44,647 bases of DNA from contig CALXWT010000006.1 in the NCBI GenBank assembly GCA_944392445.1, forward strand, positions 1-44,647, read 5' to 3'. This stretch comes from an uncultured Clostridia bacterium. GTDB taxonomy: Bacteria > Bacillota > Clostridia > TANB77 > CAG-508. A program made the translations under genes and the position numbers. This document shows, piece by piece, positions 35,863 through 43,447 of the stretch. The notes under the pieces were generated by a model that saw only the letters and a list, made by a program, of their open reading frames with translations, did no database searches and had not been told where the DNA came from. How positions within the stretch are numbered: position 1 is the first letter of the stretch; each line of letters starts with the position of its first letter.

Positions 35863-36396
35863 TTAAAAATACCTCGTAAGTATATTTTTGGTTTTGAAAA
35901 TTTCCTCTAGAGCATGTCCTAATCGCTGAATTAGAGGATATATTACTATTGTAATTAGTAAATTGTATATTATTTCTATAAGTAATATTTTTATAAATGC
36001 TAATATTTCTACATTAACACCTAAAACTATTATATTAAATATGTAACAACCTATTTCGTATGCGCCTGTAGATGTAGCTATCATGAGCATTATTGTGATT
36101 CTACTTTCTTTTGAAAAGTTTTTGTCTAAATACTCTCCAAATAGTCCAATTATGCCAAGCATAATTCCCGATATTCCTATTTGGCGCCCTATTACTACAT
36201 CTAGAAAAAAGCCAAATATTACTCCAAATATTAAACCTAATTTTTTACCAGCAAATAAACCGATACATAATATAAATATAACGAATAAGTTGGGTTTTAC
36301 ATTTGCTATAGTAAACCACGAGAAAAGGTTTGACTGAATAAAATATATTATTAAAAAGCTTAATATTATTAATACTATTGATAATACTTTTTTCAA
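35863..36396 (-). CDS. mreD: Rod shape-determining protein MreD
   Basis: A 177-aa protein with five or six membrane segments, starting MKKVLSIVLIILSFLIIYFIQSNLF from a TTG codon. AAAGGAAG is upstream, with a slightly long spacing. LFAGKKLGLIFGVIFGFFLDVVIGRQIGISG is the MreD signature. MreD links MreC to the RodA/PBP2 synthase complex. It lies between mreC and mrdA in the operon order expected for the family. Confidence 0.92.
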   Translation of the reverse strand: MKKVLSIVLIILSFLIIYFIQSNLFSWFTIANVKPNLFVIFILCIGLFAGKKLGLIFGVIFGFFLDVVIGRQIGISGIMLGIIGLFGEYLDKNFSKESRITIMLMIATSTGAYEIGCYIFNIIVLGVNVEILAFIKILLIEIIYNLLITIVIYPLIQRLGHALEEIFKTKNILTRYF

Positions 36397-36472
36397 ATTT
36401 CTTGGTCTTCCTTTCTATGTTTACTTTTTATTTTCCTTTACTTCTTAGCCCAAATGTTTTTTCTTCTACCTT

Positions 36473-37300
36473 TTATTGTTCTACACTATTGGTTATAACC
36501 AACACCGTATTTAATTTATTAAAATCAACTGCTGTTTGTACTATTGCATATCTATCTGTTATGTTGCTTGTGTTTACTACTTCTGTTATTGTTCCTATAT
36601 GTATTCCTTTTGGGTATATTCCACCTATTCCAGAGGTTTCCACACTATCTCCTTGCAAAACAACTGCATCTGTAGGTATAAATGTAGCTCGTAAGGTAGA
36701 TTTGTCTTCTAAAGTTCCTTGAACCACTATTGTGTCGTCTGTTGTACTTATAGTACTTGTAACAGCACTAGCTGTGTCCACTATTGTTTGCACTTTTGCA
36801 GTATTATTTGTTACTGATATTACGTGACCTACTAATCCACTATCTGCTATAACTGTCATTTCTTCTTTTATACCATCATCAGAACCTACATTTATAATTA
36901 TAGTGCTACTATAATTACTAATGTCCCTATTTATTACATCTGCTGGAATAGTGTTATAATCTGCATACTTATCTTTTAAATTTACATATTCTTTTAAAGT
37001 TTCGTTTTCGGCTTTTATTATTTCTAACTCTCTTAGAGATTGTTCTAATTCACTATTTTTTTTCTTTAGTTCTTCGTTTTCGGCTTTTAAGGTGTCCATA
37101 TCAGCAAAAAAGCTATTATTTCCAGATATTTTATTTTTTAGATAGGTAAATCCATTTTGAATTGGCATGACAAATATATTGCATATATCTTGAATATACG
37201 AAACTTGATTAATATTGCTATTAGTAAATACTACTAATAAAATAATAATTATTATTGTTATAATAATACCTGCTATACCCTTTTTCTTGTTTTTATACAT
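36473..37300 (-). CDS. mreC: Rod shape-determining protein MreC
   Basis: A 275-aa protein with one membrane helix (about 8-27), a coiled coil (about 68-108, LKAENEELKKKNSELEQSLRELE) and a C-terminal beta domain with VGSDDGIKEEMTVIADSGLVGHV and GGIYPKGIHIGTI, all standard for MreC. It acts outside the membrane as an activator or scaffold of PBP2. It starts 20 bases after mreB and 77 bases before mreD, in one transcript. AAAGGAATG precedes the ATG. Confidence 0.95.
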   Translation of the reverse strand: MYKNKKKGIAGIIITIIIIILLVVFTNSNINQVSYIQDICNIFVMPIQNGFTYLKNKISGNNSFFADMDTLKAENEELKKKNSELEQSLRELEIIKAENETLKEYVNLKDKYADYNTIPADVINRDISNYSSTIIINVGSDDGIKEEMTVIADSGLVGHVISVTNNTAKVQTIVDTASAVTSTISTTDDTIVVQGTLEDKSTLRATFIPTDAVVLQGDSVETSGIGGIYPKGIHIGTITEVVNTSNITDRYAIVQTAVDFNKLNTVLVITNSVEQ

Positions 37301-37320
37301 CTTAGCTAATCATTCCTTTT

Positions 37321-38349
37321 TTATTTCCTTTTTCGTGCATTTATTAAAATTGTTTTTAATCTTTCTAAGTCTTCTAGTGTTTTGCCTGTTCCCTTAACTA
37401 CACAGTCCAATGGTGTTTCTGCAACATATACAGGCATTTCGGTTCTTTCTGCTACTAATTTATCTAAATTTTTTATTAAGGCTCCTCCTCCACAAAGTAC
37501 TAAACCTTTTTCCATAATGTCAGATGAAAGCTCTGGTGGAGTTCTTTCTAATGTTTGTTTTATTACTTCTATAATTTTCTCAATGGATTCTCTCATTGCT
37601 TCTTCTACTTGGCTTGAGGTAATTTGTACAGTTTGTGGTAAGCCAGAGCTTAAGTCTCTACCTCTTACTTCAATAGTAAGTTCTGTTAATAATGGTTTAG
37701 CACATCCAATTTCCTTTTTTATTTGTTCTGCAGTTGTATCTCCTATTGCCAGATTCATTTCTTTTCTTACAAAGTTTACTATATCTTCATCTAATTCATC
37801 TCCAGCAATCCTTATAGAATTGCTTACAACAATTCCCCCTAACGAAATTACCGCAACTTCAGTTGTACCTCCACCTATATCTACCACAATGTTTCCAGTT
37901 GGCTCTGCAACCTCTAGTCCTATTCCTATTGCTGCTGCCATTGGCTCTTCTATTAAATAAACCTCTCTTGCTCCTGCCTGTAAAATAGCTTCTTCAACTG
38001 CTCTTTCTTCTACTTCTGTAATTCCTGATGGTACACCTACCACTACTCTTGGTTTATTGACATTATATCTTTTACATATTTTATATATTATATTTTTTAG
38101 CATTAACTGAGTTGCAGTAAAATCTGCTATAACGCCATCTTTCATTGGTCTAATAGCTTTTATTCCATCTGGCGTTCTGCCAAGCATTTCTTTTGCTTCA
38201 TGCCCTGTTGCAAGTATTTTATGTGCTTTTTTATCTATAGCAACAACCGATGGCTCTTTTAACACTATCCCCTTTCCTTTTAGTGTAACCAAAGTATTAG
38301 CTGTACCTAAGTCTATTCCGATATCTTTTGATCTTCCAAATAAATTCAT
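37321..38349 (-). CDS. mreB: Rod shape-determining protein MreB
   Basis: A 342-aa bacterial actin that forms membrane-bound filaments guiding side-wall synthesis. Nucleotide-binding motifs are IGIDLGTANTLV (phosphate 1), IVVDIGGGTTEVAVISLG (phosphate 2) and GLVLCGGGALI (adenosine). EEPMAAAIGIGLEV is the connecting motif. Length is normal for MreB. It follows radC by 22 bases and is followed by mreC, so the protein is made together with its complex partners. GGAGGGG precedes the ATG. Confidence 0.97.
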   Translation of the reverse strand: MNLFGRSKDIGIDLGTANTLVTLKGKGIVLKEPSVVAIDKKAHKILATGHEAKEMLGRTPDGIKAIRPMKDGVIADFTATQLMLKNIIYKICKRYNVNKPRVVVGVPSGITEVEERAVEEAILQAGAREVYLIEEPMAAAIGIGLEVAEPTGNIVVDIGGGTTEVAVISLGGIVVSNSIRIAGDELDEDIVNFVRKEMNLAIGDTTAEQIKKEIGCAKPLLTELTIEVRGRDLSSGLPQTVQITSSQVEEAMRESIEKIIEVIKQTLERTPPELSSDIMEKGLVLCGGGALIKNLDKLVAERTEMPVYVAETPLDCVVKGTGKTLEDLERLKTILINARKRK

Positions 38350-38371
38350 TTAAACCCCTCCATGATGGCAA

Positions 38372-39073
38372 TTATATTTTTTTCTCATCCTCTAGCATTA
38401 TTTGAAAAATGCTTCTGTACCCATACTCTCCAATTACAATGTGGTCTAAAAACTCTATTCCTATAATTTTAGACGCTTTTAATAGTCTTTCTGTAAATTC
38501 TATATCTTTTTTGCTTGGTGTTGGATTTCCACTTGGATGATTATGTACTAAAATAATCTTTGGTGCTCCTAATTTGATAACTTCTTGTAGCACATCTTTT
38601 GGCGAAATAATTGTAGAATTTGTTCCTCCAAAGCAGATGTCTACAATTTTAATTATTATATTTTTAGAATTAAGGATTATAGCTTTTACAATCTCTCGTT
38701 TTTCATACTTCATTTCATTAGTTAGTATTTTGGCTACATCTTTTGGTGAATTAATTTGTATTTGACTAGCATCAAAAGGTTTTGACATTCTTTTTGTGAG
38801 CTCACAGATAGCCTTTAATTGTATAGCTTTTACCTTGCCAACCCCTTTTATACTCATAAATTCTTTTATTGACACATTTTGTAAAAAGCTTAAGTTGTTT
38901 TCTCCGTTTTTATCTAGTGCTAATATTCTTTGTGCTATATTTACACTACTTTCTTCTTTTGTTCCACTTTTTATTATAATAGCTATTAATTCCGCATTTG
39001 ATAAAGCTTTTTCTCCATACATTTCTAGTTTTTCATATGGTCTTTCTGATATAGGAAGCTCTTTAACTTTCAT
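38372..39073 (-). CDS. radC: RadC/UPF0758 family JAMM protein
   Basis: A 233-aa protein. The N-terminal part has a helix-hairpin-helix-like segment (FMSIKGVGKVKAIQLKAI, about 70-90). The C-terminal JAB/MPN domain contains ILVHNHPSGNPTPSKKD, the H-x-H-x(7-10)-D metal site of the JAMM family. Despite the name, a DNA-repair role is not established. Linkage to mreB is widespread in Firmicutes, and the gene is second in this operon. Length is as usual for the family. Confidence 0.95.
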   Translation of the reverse strand: MKVKELPISERPYEKLEMYGEKALSNAELIAIIIKSGTKEESSVNIAQRILALDKNGENNLSFLQNVSIKEFMSIKGVGKVKAIQLKAICELTKRMSKPFDASQIQINSPKDVAKILTNEMKYEKREIVKAIILNSKNIIIKIVDICFGGTNSTIISPKDVLQEVIKLGAPKIILVHNHPSGNPTPSKKDIEFTERLLKASKIIGIEFLDHIVIGEYGYRSIFQIMLEDEKKI

Positions 39074-39120
39074 TTTTTTCAGTCCTTTCCTTTATGCCCC
39101 CTATATATAAATTTATATAT

Positions 39121-39378
39121 TTAGATTTTTTTATAAATAAATATCGCAAGCACCATTCCTATAATACTTGATATGTTAATTTCAAACATAAGTCCAAATG
39201 TTAGTTGTATAACTTGTAAATCTAGTGTTATTGGCTCCGATAGTCCAAAGGTTTCTCCATAAGATAGCCACCATAAAAAATCAACACGTCCTGCAAGATT
39301 TCCAAGTAATCCTCCTACTACTATTCCAGATAAAATGAACACTATTAGTATCCATATATTTTTTTCTCTTGTTGCCAT
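39121..39378 (-). CDS. DUF4321 membrane protein
   Basis: An 85-aa protein with two membrane helices (about 9-30 and 62-82) around a short loop (GNLAGRVDFLWWLSYG). This is the pattern of DUF4321 proteins, which are commonly found beside radC and mreB in Clostridia. Function is unknown; the setting suggests a link to elongation. It is the first gene of the shape operon, with GAGGAGG upstream of the ATG. Confidence 0.8.
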   Translation of the reverse strand: MATREKNIWILIVFILSGIVVGGLLGNLAGRVDFLWWLSYGETFGLSEPITLDLQVIQLTFGLMFEINISSIIGMVLAIFIYKKI

Positions 39379-39429
39379 ATTTATTATATCCTCCTCTTTT
39401 GCATATATTCACATATTTATACACAGAGT

Positions 39430-39458
39430 ATTATATCTTGTATATGGATTTTTTTCAA
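39430..39458 (-). promoter_or_regulatory. Sigma-A promoter of the shape/division operon
   Basis: On the minus strand TTGAAA (39453-39458) and TATAAT (39430-39435) are 17 bases apart, about 50 bases before the DUF4321 gene. It is the only convincing promoter found for the seven-gene run down to minC. Confidence 0.8.
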
Positions 39459-39560
39459 GATTTCTAGGAAAGTTTTTCTATTTATTTTTTTATTTTATTA
39501 TGTTACAATAAATTTATTAAAATATCTTTTATTTTATTTATTTTTGTGTTATATTTGTAG

Positions 39561-39589
39561 TTACATTTTTACAATATATAAAATATAAT
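39561..39589 (+). promoter_or_regulatory. Probable sigma-A promoter of mecA
   Basis: TTACAT (39561-39566), 17 bases, TATAAT (39584-39589), some 90 bases before the mecA start. The -35 match is weak. Nothing else is seen in the divergent spacer 39459-39678. Confidence 0.5.
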
Positions 39590-39678
39590 AATGTAGTAGT
39601 TTTATTTCTGTGTTTCAAAACATATAGATGCGTAGCTCAAGAAATACTATTTTTAAATTTATGGAGGATTTTTAGTTA

Positions 39679-40320
39679 ATGAAATTTGAAAAACTTAGTG
39701 ATAACAAAATAAGAATAACCTTATCAATTCGTGATTTGGAGGAAAAAGATATAGATTTTCACGATTTTATGTCTAATTCTATTGAGTCTCAAGACCTATT
39801 TTTAGATATGCTTGAAGAAGCAGAGGAAAAAGTAGGCTTTAAAACTAGAGATTGCAAGGTTAAAATAGAAGCTTTAGCTATGACAGAAAACGATTTTGTT
39901 TTGACTATTACAAGAATTGTGCCAGAGGGAAATAAAAAGACTTTATATGCTACTCCAAAAAAAAGGCCTAAAATAAAGAGAAAAGTAAATAATGTAAATG
40001 AGACTTGCCTTGTTTATAAATTTAACACGTTTGATGATTATTGTAATTTTATTGAATATATGACTAGAAACCCACTTATAGATTCTGCAAAGTTAGCAGG
40101 AAATATATGCTTATATACATATAATAATGGATATTATTTAGTATTATCTGACATAAATACAGAATACAAAAACATAACTGGCTTCTTTACAGCAATTACT
40201 GAATTTGCAGTATATGTGCCAGAACCAGATTTATATGTTCATAGAATATATGAGTCTGGAGCATTGTTTATAAAAAATAATGCTTTTAAAAAGAGTTTTA
40301 ATTACTTTTCAAAAAAATAG
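39679..40320 (+). CDS. mecA: MecA-family adaptor protein
   Basis: A 213-aa cytoplasmic adaptor that delivers substrates to the ClpCP protease. The opening MKFEKLSDNKIRITLSIRDLEEKDID matches the MecA N-terminal substrate-binding domain. The C-terminal ClpC-binding domain (about 115-213) has the family's strand pattern (CLVYKFNTFDDYCNFIEYM, YYLVLSD, EFAVYV). The central linker is short and basic (ATPKKRPKIKRKV). In Bacillus MecA controls competence and sporulation. Here it is a single gene, divergent from the shape operon. GGAGG lies 12 bases before the ATG. Confidence 0.9.
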   Translation: MKFEKLSDNKIRITLSIRDLEEKDIDFHDFMSNSIESQDLFLDMLEEAEEKVGFKTRDCKVKIEALAMTENDFVLTITRIVPEGNKKTLYATPKKRPKIKRKVNNVNETCLVYKFNTFDDYCNFIEYMTRNPLIDSAKLAGNICLYTYNNGYYLVLSDINTEYKNITGFFTAITEFAVYVPEPDLYVHRIYESGALFIKNNAFKKSFNYFSKK

Positions 40321-40325
40321 ATGTC

Positions 40326-40365
40326 GTGGACAAAAGGGACACTCCTTTTTGTCCACACTTTTTTA
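40326..40365 (+). terminator. mecA terminator (left half of a double palindrome)
   Basis: GTGGACAAAA pairs with TTTTTGTCCAC around GGGACACTCC, and the stem is followed by TTTTTT. It starts five bases after the mecA stop. Bases 40326-40357 recur as a perfect inverted copy at 40399-40430. Confidence 0.9.
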
Positions 40366-40398
40366 ATGATTTGTAATAAATACGAGAAAAAGAAATTA

Positions 40399-40430
40399 TG
40401 TGGACAAAAAGGAGTGTCCCTTTTGTCCAC
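40399..40430 (-). terminator. M23 peptidase terminator (right half of a double palindrome)
   Basis: The exact reverse complement of 40326-40357, so the minus-strand transcript of the M23 gene meets the same hairpin five bases after its stop codon, followed by a T-rich tract. Together the two halves form a 105-bp foldback with a 41-base centre. Confidence 0.85.
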
Positions 40431-40435
40431 ATTCT

Positions 40436-41443
40436 CTAATATGTATAATATTGTGGGTTTAATGTAACCCCATTTTTTCTTACTTCGAAGTGCAAATGAT
40501 TTCCTGTTGAGTTTCCTGTTGAACCAACTCTAGCTATTGCTTCTCCTTGGCTAACTGTTTGCCCTGCTGAAACTAGTAATGAGCTACAATGAGCATATAC
40601 TGTTGTTACTCCGTTTCCGTGTGAAATTATTACATAATTTCCGAAACCGTCTCCGGCATTTCCAGAATATGTTACTGTACCAGAAGCTGCTGCCTTTATT
40701 GTTGTGCCATAAGGTGCTGCTATGTCAAGTCCTGAATGAGAGTGGTCTCTTACACTGTCGTTACTTCCAAATCTTGAAGTTATAATTCCCGATACAGGAT
40801 TTATAAGGCTTATACCTAAACTAACGTTTCCTGATGAAGAACCAGTACTATAGTTTGATGCTGGTGCATATGAGTAAGAATATGATTGAACTACTACTTT
40901 TTTTTCATAAAGTTCAGATACACAAGTTTCTACACTTGCAAATTCTTTTAGCTCTTTACCATATTTTTCTACTATGCCTAAATCGTCTTGGTTAGCACTA
41001 TCTTTTTCTTCAAGTTGCTCTATTACCTCTTCTGCATCCTTAAATGATGATAAATAAAATTTTTCTTTTTTCCCTTCTGTTATTGCATAATACTTGTAAT
41101 ATGGTGTTCCATTTTCTGTGACTTTTGCATATATTTCATCATCATTTGTTTCTACATCTTTTTTTAGTAAGCATAGTTTATATGTAGGCATTGCATCAAT
41201 TTGAATAAATGCTATGTTGTTTTCTTCATCCTCTTGTGTGTATGCATTTATTTTTTCTTGTAACTCGCTTTTATTTGAAGTATAGCCAACAACTTCTCCA
41301 TTCAAACTTACCTCATAGGTTGGATTATAAAATAATACTACAAGTCCAATTAAAACAACAGCTGCTAAAAACATTAAAATTAATAGTTTGATAGATTTTC
41401 TAGTAGTTATTGCAATTTTCCTTAAAATATTAATAATAAACAT
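40436..41443 (-). CDS. M23-family peptidoglycan endopeptidase
   Basis: A 335-aa exported protein: membrane anchor at about 18-40, an extracellular region (45-190) of unknown fold containing YEVSLNGEVVGYTSNKSELQ, a Ser/Tyr-rich linker, and a C-terminal LytM domain. Zinc and catalytic motifs are SHSGLDIA (H and D ligands) and HLHFEVRKNG; GNYVIISHGNGVTTVYAHC lies between them. It should cut peptide cross-links of peptidoglycan. It is a single gene with promoter TTGTTT-17-TACAAT at 41507-41535 and a hairpin in its leader. Similar proteins act in growth or in sporulation engulfment; sequence alone does not decide. Confidence 0.9.
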   Translation of the reverse strand: MFIINILRKIAITTRKSIKLLILMFLAAVVLIGLVVLFYNPTYEVSLNGEVVGYTSNKSELQEKINAYTQEDEENNIAFIQIDAMPTYKLCLLKKDVETNDDEIYAKVTENGTPYYKYYAITEGKKEKFYLSSFKDAEEVIEQLEEKDSANQDDLGIVEKYGKELKEFASVETCVSELYEKKVVVQSYSYSYAPASNYSTGSSSGNVSLGISLINPVSGIITSRFGSNDSVRDHSHSGLDIAAPYGTTIKAAASGTVTYSGNAGDGFGNYVIISHGNGVTTVYAHCSSLLVSAGQTVSQGEAIARVGSTGNSTGNHLHFEVRKNGVTLNPQYYTY

Positions 41444-41456
41444 TCCTTTCTTTAAT

Positions 41457-41484
41457 AAAAAGTCCTATTTCCGTAAGACTTTTT
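41457..41484 (-). promoter_or_regulatory. Terminator-like hairpin in the M23 leader
   Basis: On the minus strand AAAAAGTC (41484-41477) pairs with GACTTTTT (41464-41457), ending in a T run, between the promoter at 41507-41535 and the start codon at 41443. It could attenuate the gene. Confidence 0.45.
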
Positions 41485-41506
41485 ACATTAGATTTTTGAC
41501 AGTGTT

Positions 41507-41535
41507 ATTGTATATTAAAAAAGAATTTTAAACAA
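41507..41535 (-). promoter_or_regulatory. Probable sigma-A promoter of the M23 gene
   Basis: On the minus strand TTGTTT (41530-41535) and TACAAT (41507-41512) are 17 bases apart. The -35 overlaps the hairpin at 41517-41563. Confidence 0.6.
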
Positions 41536-41563
41536 TTTTTAAATATGTTTAAAATTCTTTTTT
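41517..41563. terminator. Terminator hairpin behind the coat-protein genes
   Basis: A perfect 17-bp stem (41517-41533 with 41547-41563), 13-base loop, A-run and T-run at the outer ends. It lies 122 bases past the CotF-like gene. Confidence 0.8.
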
Positions 41564-41684
41564 ATTTTAATTATCTTTAACTTTCCTTTTAATTGCTCTT
41601 TTTTTCTTTATTTTTCTGTTAATGTTTCGTTTAGTGCATTAGATTCTAAAACTTTTTTGCTTATTAGCCTTTATATGCCTTATT

Positions 41685-41927
41685 TTATTGCATCTCGCTC
41701 TTTACTGTTTGTATTTCCGTAACTGTTGCAGGTTGTGCTGGTTTATAGTAACCTTTTGCTTGAGCTGTTTTAAAAAGCTCGTATTGAAAGCTTTCATCAC
41801 TATTTCTTATTTGTTGTAATGCTTGTCTTAACTGCATATTCTCTGTTTCCGATATTGCTGTTTGGTATGATCCAAGATTTGCTTTTACTCCTGACAAAAT
41901 ATCATTTACCATTGTTTTTTCGTCCAT
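41685..41927 (-). CDS. CotF-like spore coat protein
   Basis: An 80-aa helical protein beginning MDEKTMVNDILSGVKANLGSYQTAISETENMQLRQALQQIRNSDES. This resembles the CotF domain (a ferritin-like helical pair with the LxxYxxAxxE and LRxxL...I pattern), and QAKGYYKPAQPAT near the end is also typical. I place the start at the ATG at 41927 with GGAGG ten bases upstream; an ATG five codons earlier is part of that site. It probably sits in the spore coat. The 62-aa relative lies just upstream on the same strand. Confidence 0.8.
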   Translation of the reverse strand: MDEKTMVNDILSGVKANLGSYQTAISETENMQLRQALQQIRNSDESFQYELFKTAQAKGYYKPAQPATVTEIQTVKSEMQ

Positions 41928-41989
41928 TATATATACCTCCATTTTATTTTTTTAACATAGATTAATGTTTCTTGCAATTTAACCTTATT

Positions 41990-42013
41990 AAACTAAAATT
42001 TATAAATTTTAGT
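41990..42013. repeat. 24-bp perfect palindrome at the end of the 62-aa gene
   Basis: AACTAAAATTTA followed at once by its reverse complement. It overlaps the stop codon at 42009 and lies between the two coat-type genes. It could be an operator for the downstream gene or a weak stem. Confidence 0.6.
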
Positions 42014-42197
42014 TATTTAAGAACGACATTAATTTTTGTTTTGTGTTTAGGCTGTCTTGTGCAGCCTTTGTAAACATTTGCTTTATTTGTGGGTCTACAG
42101 CTTGAGATGCATAAGTATTTAGTTTTTGATAAGATGTTTCATGCGCTCCTATAAAGTGTCTTAAGTTTTGTAATTCTACTTGACTTAAATTTGGCAT
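42009..42197 (-). CDS. Small CotF-related coat protein
   Basis: A 62-aa helical protein, MPNLSQVELQNLRHFIGAHETSYQKLNTYASQAVDPQIKQMF, ending KQKLMSFLNN. The LRHxIGAHE and DPQIKxMFxxAAQD patterns match short proteins annotated near CotF in Clostridia, and the HE pair recalls ferritin-like helices. GGAAGGAA precedes the ATG. It lies 81 bases upstream of the CotF-like gene. A role in the spore coat is inferred from the relative. Confidence 0.7.
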   Translation of the reverse strand: MPNLSQVELQNLRHFIGAHETSYQKLNTYASQAVDPQIKQMFTKAAQDSLNTKQKLMSFLNN

Positions 42198-42262
42198 TTA
42201 AATTCCTTCCTTTCATTATTTATTTCTATTTTATTATGTGTGTTTTTTCTAAATTTATACAA

Positions 42263-42354
42263 AAAATTTGCAAAAGGGGACGGGCTTAAATTGTAAAAAA
42301 TTTTAATTATGTTACCTTTTTTACAATTTAAGCCCGTCCCCTTTTGCAAATTTT
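42263..42354. repeat. 92-bp foldback with 38-bp perfect arms
   Basis: Bases 42263-42300 are the exact reverse complement of 42317-42354, with a 16-base loop. The arm contains GCAAAAGGGGACGGGC, GC-rich against its surroundings. It lies between the broken AbiE toxin gene and the coat genes and may act as a terminator, but the perfect arms suggest a repeat family. Confidence 0.85.
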
Positions 42355-42362
42355 AAAAATAT

Positions 42363-42751
42363 TTAAATTTGTGTAACTGCTGATTTGATTTCATTATTAG
42401 AAAAGATAGTTTCTTCTATAATCTTTATAGCCTTAATTGTATCGTTAAAACTTACATTCTTTGAATATTCATGTTTTTGAGAATAATCTAGCCATAACCT
42501 ATTTAAAAACGGATTATTCTCTAATATTCTAATGGTTTCTTTTATATTTCTTAACTCAGTTATACTATTCCCATTATTGAAGATAATAGCAAACCGCCTT
42601 TTATAATAAAATTCTCTCTATATTCTGATTTTGATAATCTTTCTAATACTCTTTCAAACATATAATTTTGCAATACTTGTTGAATCGAAATAGCATTCTC
42701 ACTAGCTACATTTCTAGCTTTATCTTTTAATGATTTTGCATTTTTTATCAT
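42363..42751 (-). pseudogene. abiEii: AbiEii-type toxin gene with internal deletion and frame change
   Basis: The frame opens at the ATG at 42751, overlapping the antitoxin stop in the ATGA form usual for coupled toxin-antitoxin genes. It encodes an AbiEii N-terminus (MIKNAKSLKDKARNVASE...FIIKGGLLLSSIMGIV) and then stops at 42560. From about 42575 another frame continues to a TAA at 42363 (ITELRNIKETIRILENNPFLN...FNDTIKAIKIIEE), which resembles the AbiEii C-terminus. Intact toxins are about 250-300 aa; only about 125 residues remain here. The central part with the nucleotidyltransferase metal-binding D-x-D is missing. The toxin should be inactive. Confidence 0.8.
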
Positions 42752-43335
42752 ATAATCCACTCCATTACTGTTTCTAATTGCTTGGTACATTTTAGTTCTT
42801 TTGCATATTCCCATATTTTATTTAAATCTACTTGATTATGTACAATCATATTCCTAATAAATTTATTTGTTTGTTCTTTATCTACACCTGTATTTCTATC
42901 TTTTAGAATATCACATATAGTTCTTTCCATGTTATAAACTTTTACTTTGAAGCCAGATGGAGAATTTACTATAGCTACTCCGAGATTAAGTAAATTTTTC
43001 TTTACATAATGTACCTTCATGTTGTTAGGGAATCTCTGTACATTATATCCACTATATACTGTTACATCAATTTTGTCTGGTGTTCTTTCACTTGCTCTAA
43101 AAAGATACATGGCAGTATTATATGAGAATATGGCATTTTTATTTTTAAGTTGAAATATATAAAATTCATCTTCTAACATATCTCTTGAAATGTATATACC
43201 TTTTTTTACTCTTTCAATAGTACCACTTTCTATAAATTGTTTTATATGAACTCTTGAAATACCTATTTCTTCAATTTGCTTAGTTGTAATTATTCCATTA
43301 TTTTGTTTTAGAAGTTCTTTTATTTTTTCTTCCAT
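42748..43335 (-). CDS. abiEi: AbiEi-type antitoxin / transcriptional repressor
   Basis: A 195-aa protein. A winged helix-turn-helix (about 5-50: GIITTKQIEEIGISRVHIKQFIESGTIERVKKGIY) is followed by the AbiEi domain (FSYNTAMYLFRASERTPDKIDVTV, then ERTICDILKDRN). Type IV AbiEi antitoxins neutralise the AbiEii nucleotidyltransferase without direct binding and repress their own operon; in Streptococcus they bind inverted repeats upstream. Here the frame is complete, the ribosome binding site GAGGTGAT is good, and a 16-bp inverted repeat surrounds the promoter. Its toxin partner is degenerate, so it may now act only as a repressor. Confidence 0.88.
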   Translation of the reverse strand: MEEKIKELLKQNNGIITTKQIEEIGISRVHIKQFIESGTIERVKKGIYISRDMLEDEFYIFQLKNKNAIFSYNTAMYLFRASERTPDKIDVTVYSGYNVQRFPNNMKVHYVKKNLLNLGVAIVNSPSGFKVKVYNMERTICDILKDRNTGVDKEQTNKFIRNMIVHNQVDLNKIWEYAKELKCTKQLETVMEWII

Positions 43336-43346
43336 ATTATCACCTC

Positions 43347-43392
43347 TTTACAATTGTACTTATATTGTAACATATTTAAGTACAATTGTAAA
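43347..43392 (-). promoter_or_regulatory. abiE promoter with AbiEi operator palindrome
   Basis: On the minus strand TTTACA (43387-43392), 17 bases, TACAAT (43364-43369). A perfect 16-bp inverted repeat (43347-43362 with 43377-43392, core TACAATTGTA) covers the -35 and the start site, a layout suited to autorepression. Confidence 0.8.
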
Positions 43393-43447
43393 TATCGTTA
43401 ATTTAGCAAATCTTCATACAAACCAATTCTCATATAAAAAAATTCAA

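Noticed and set aside
42198-42262. Sporulation sigma-K or sigma-E promoter upstream of the small coat gene (ACACACATAATAAAATAG on the minus strand)
   Set aside because: CATA-type -10 resemblance is partial and no matching -35 was clear, so it is not listed as a feature.
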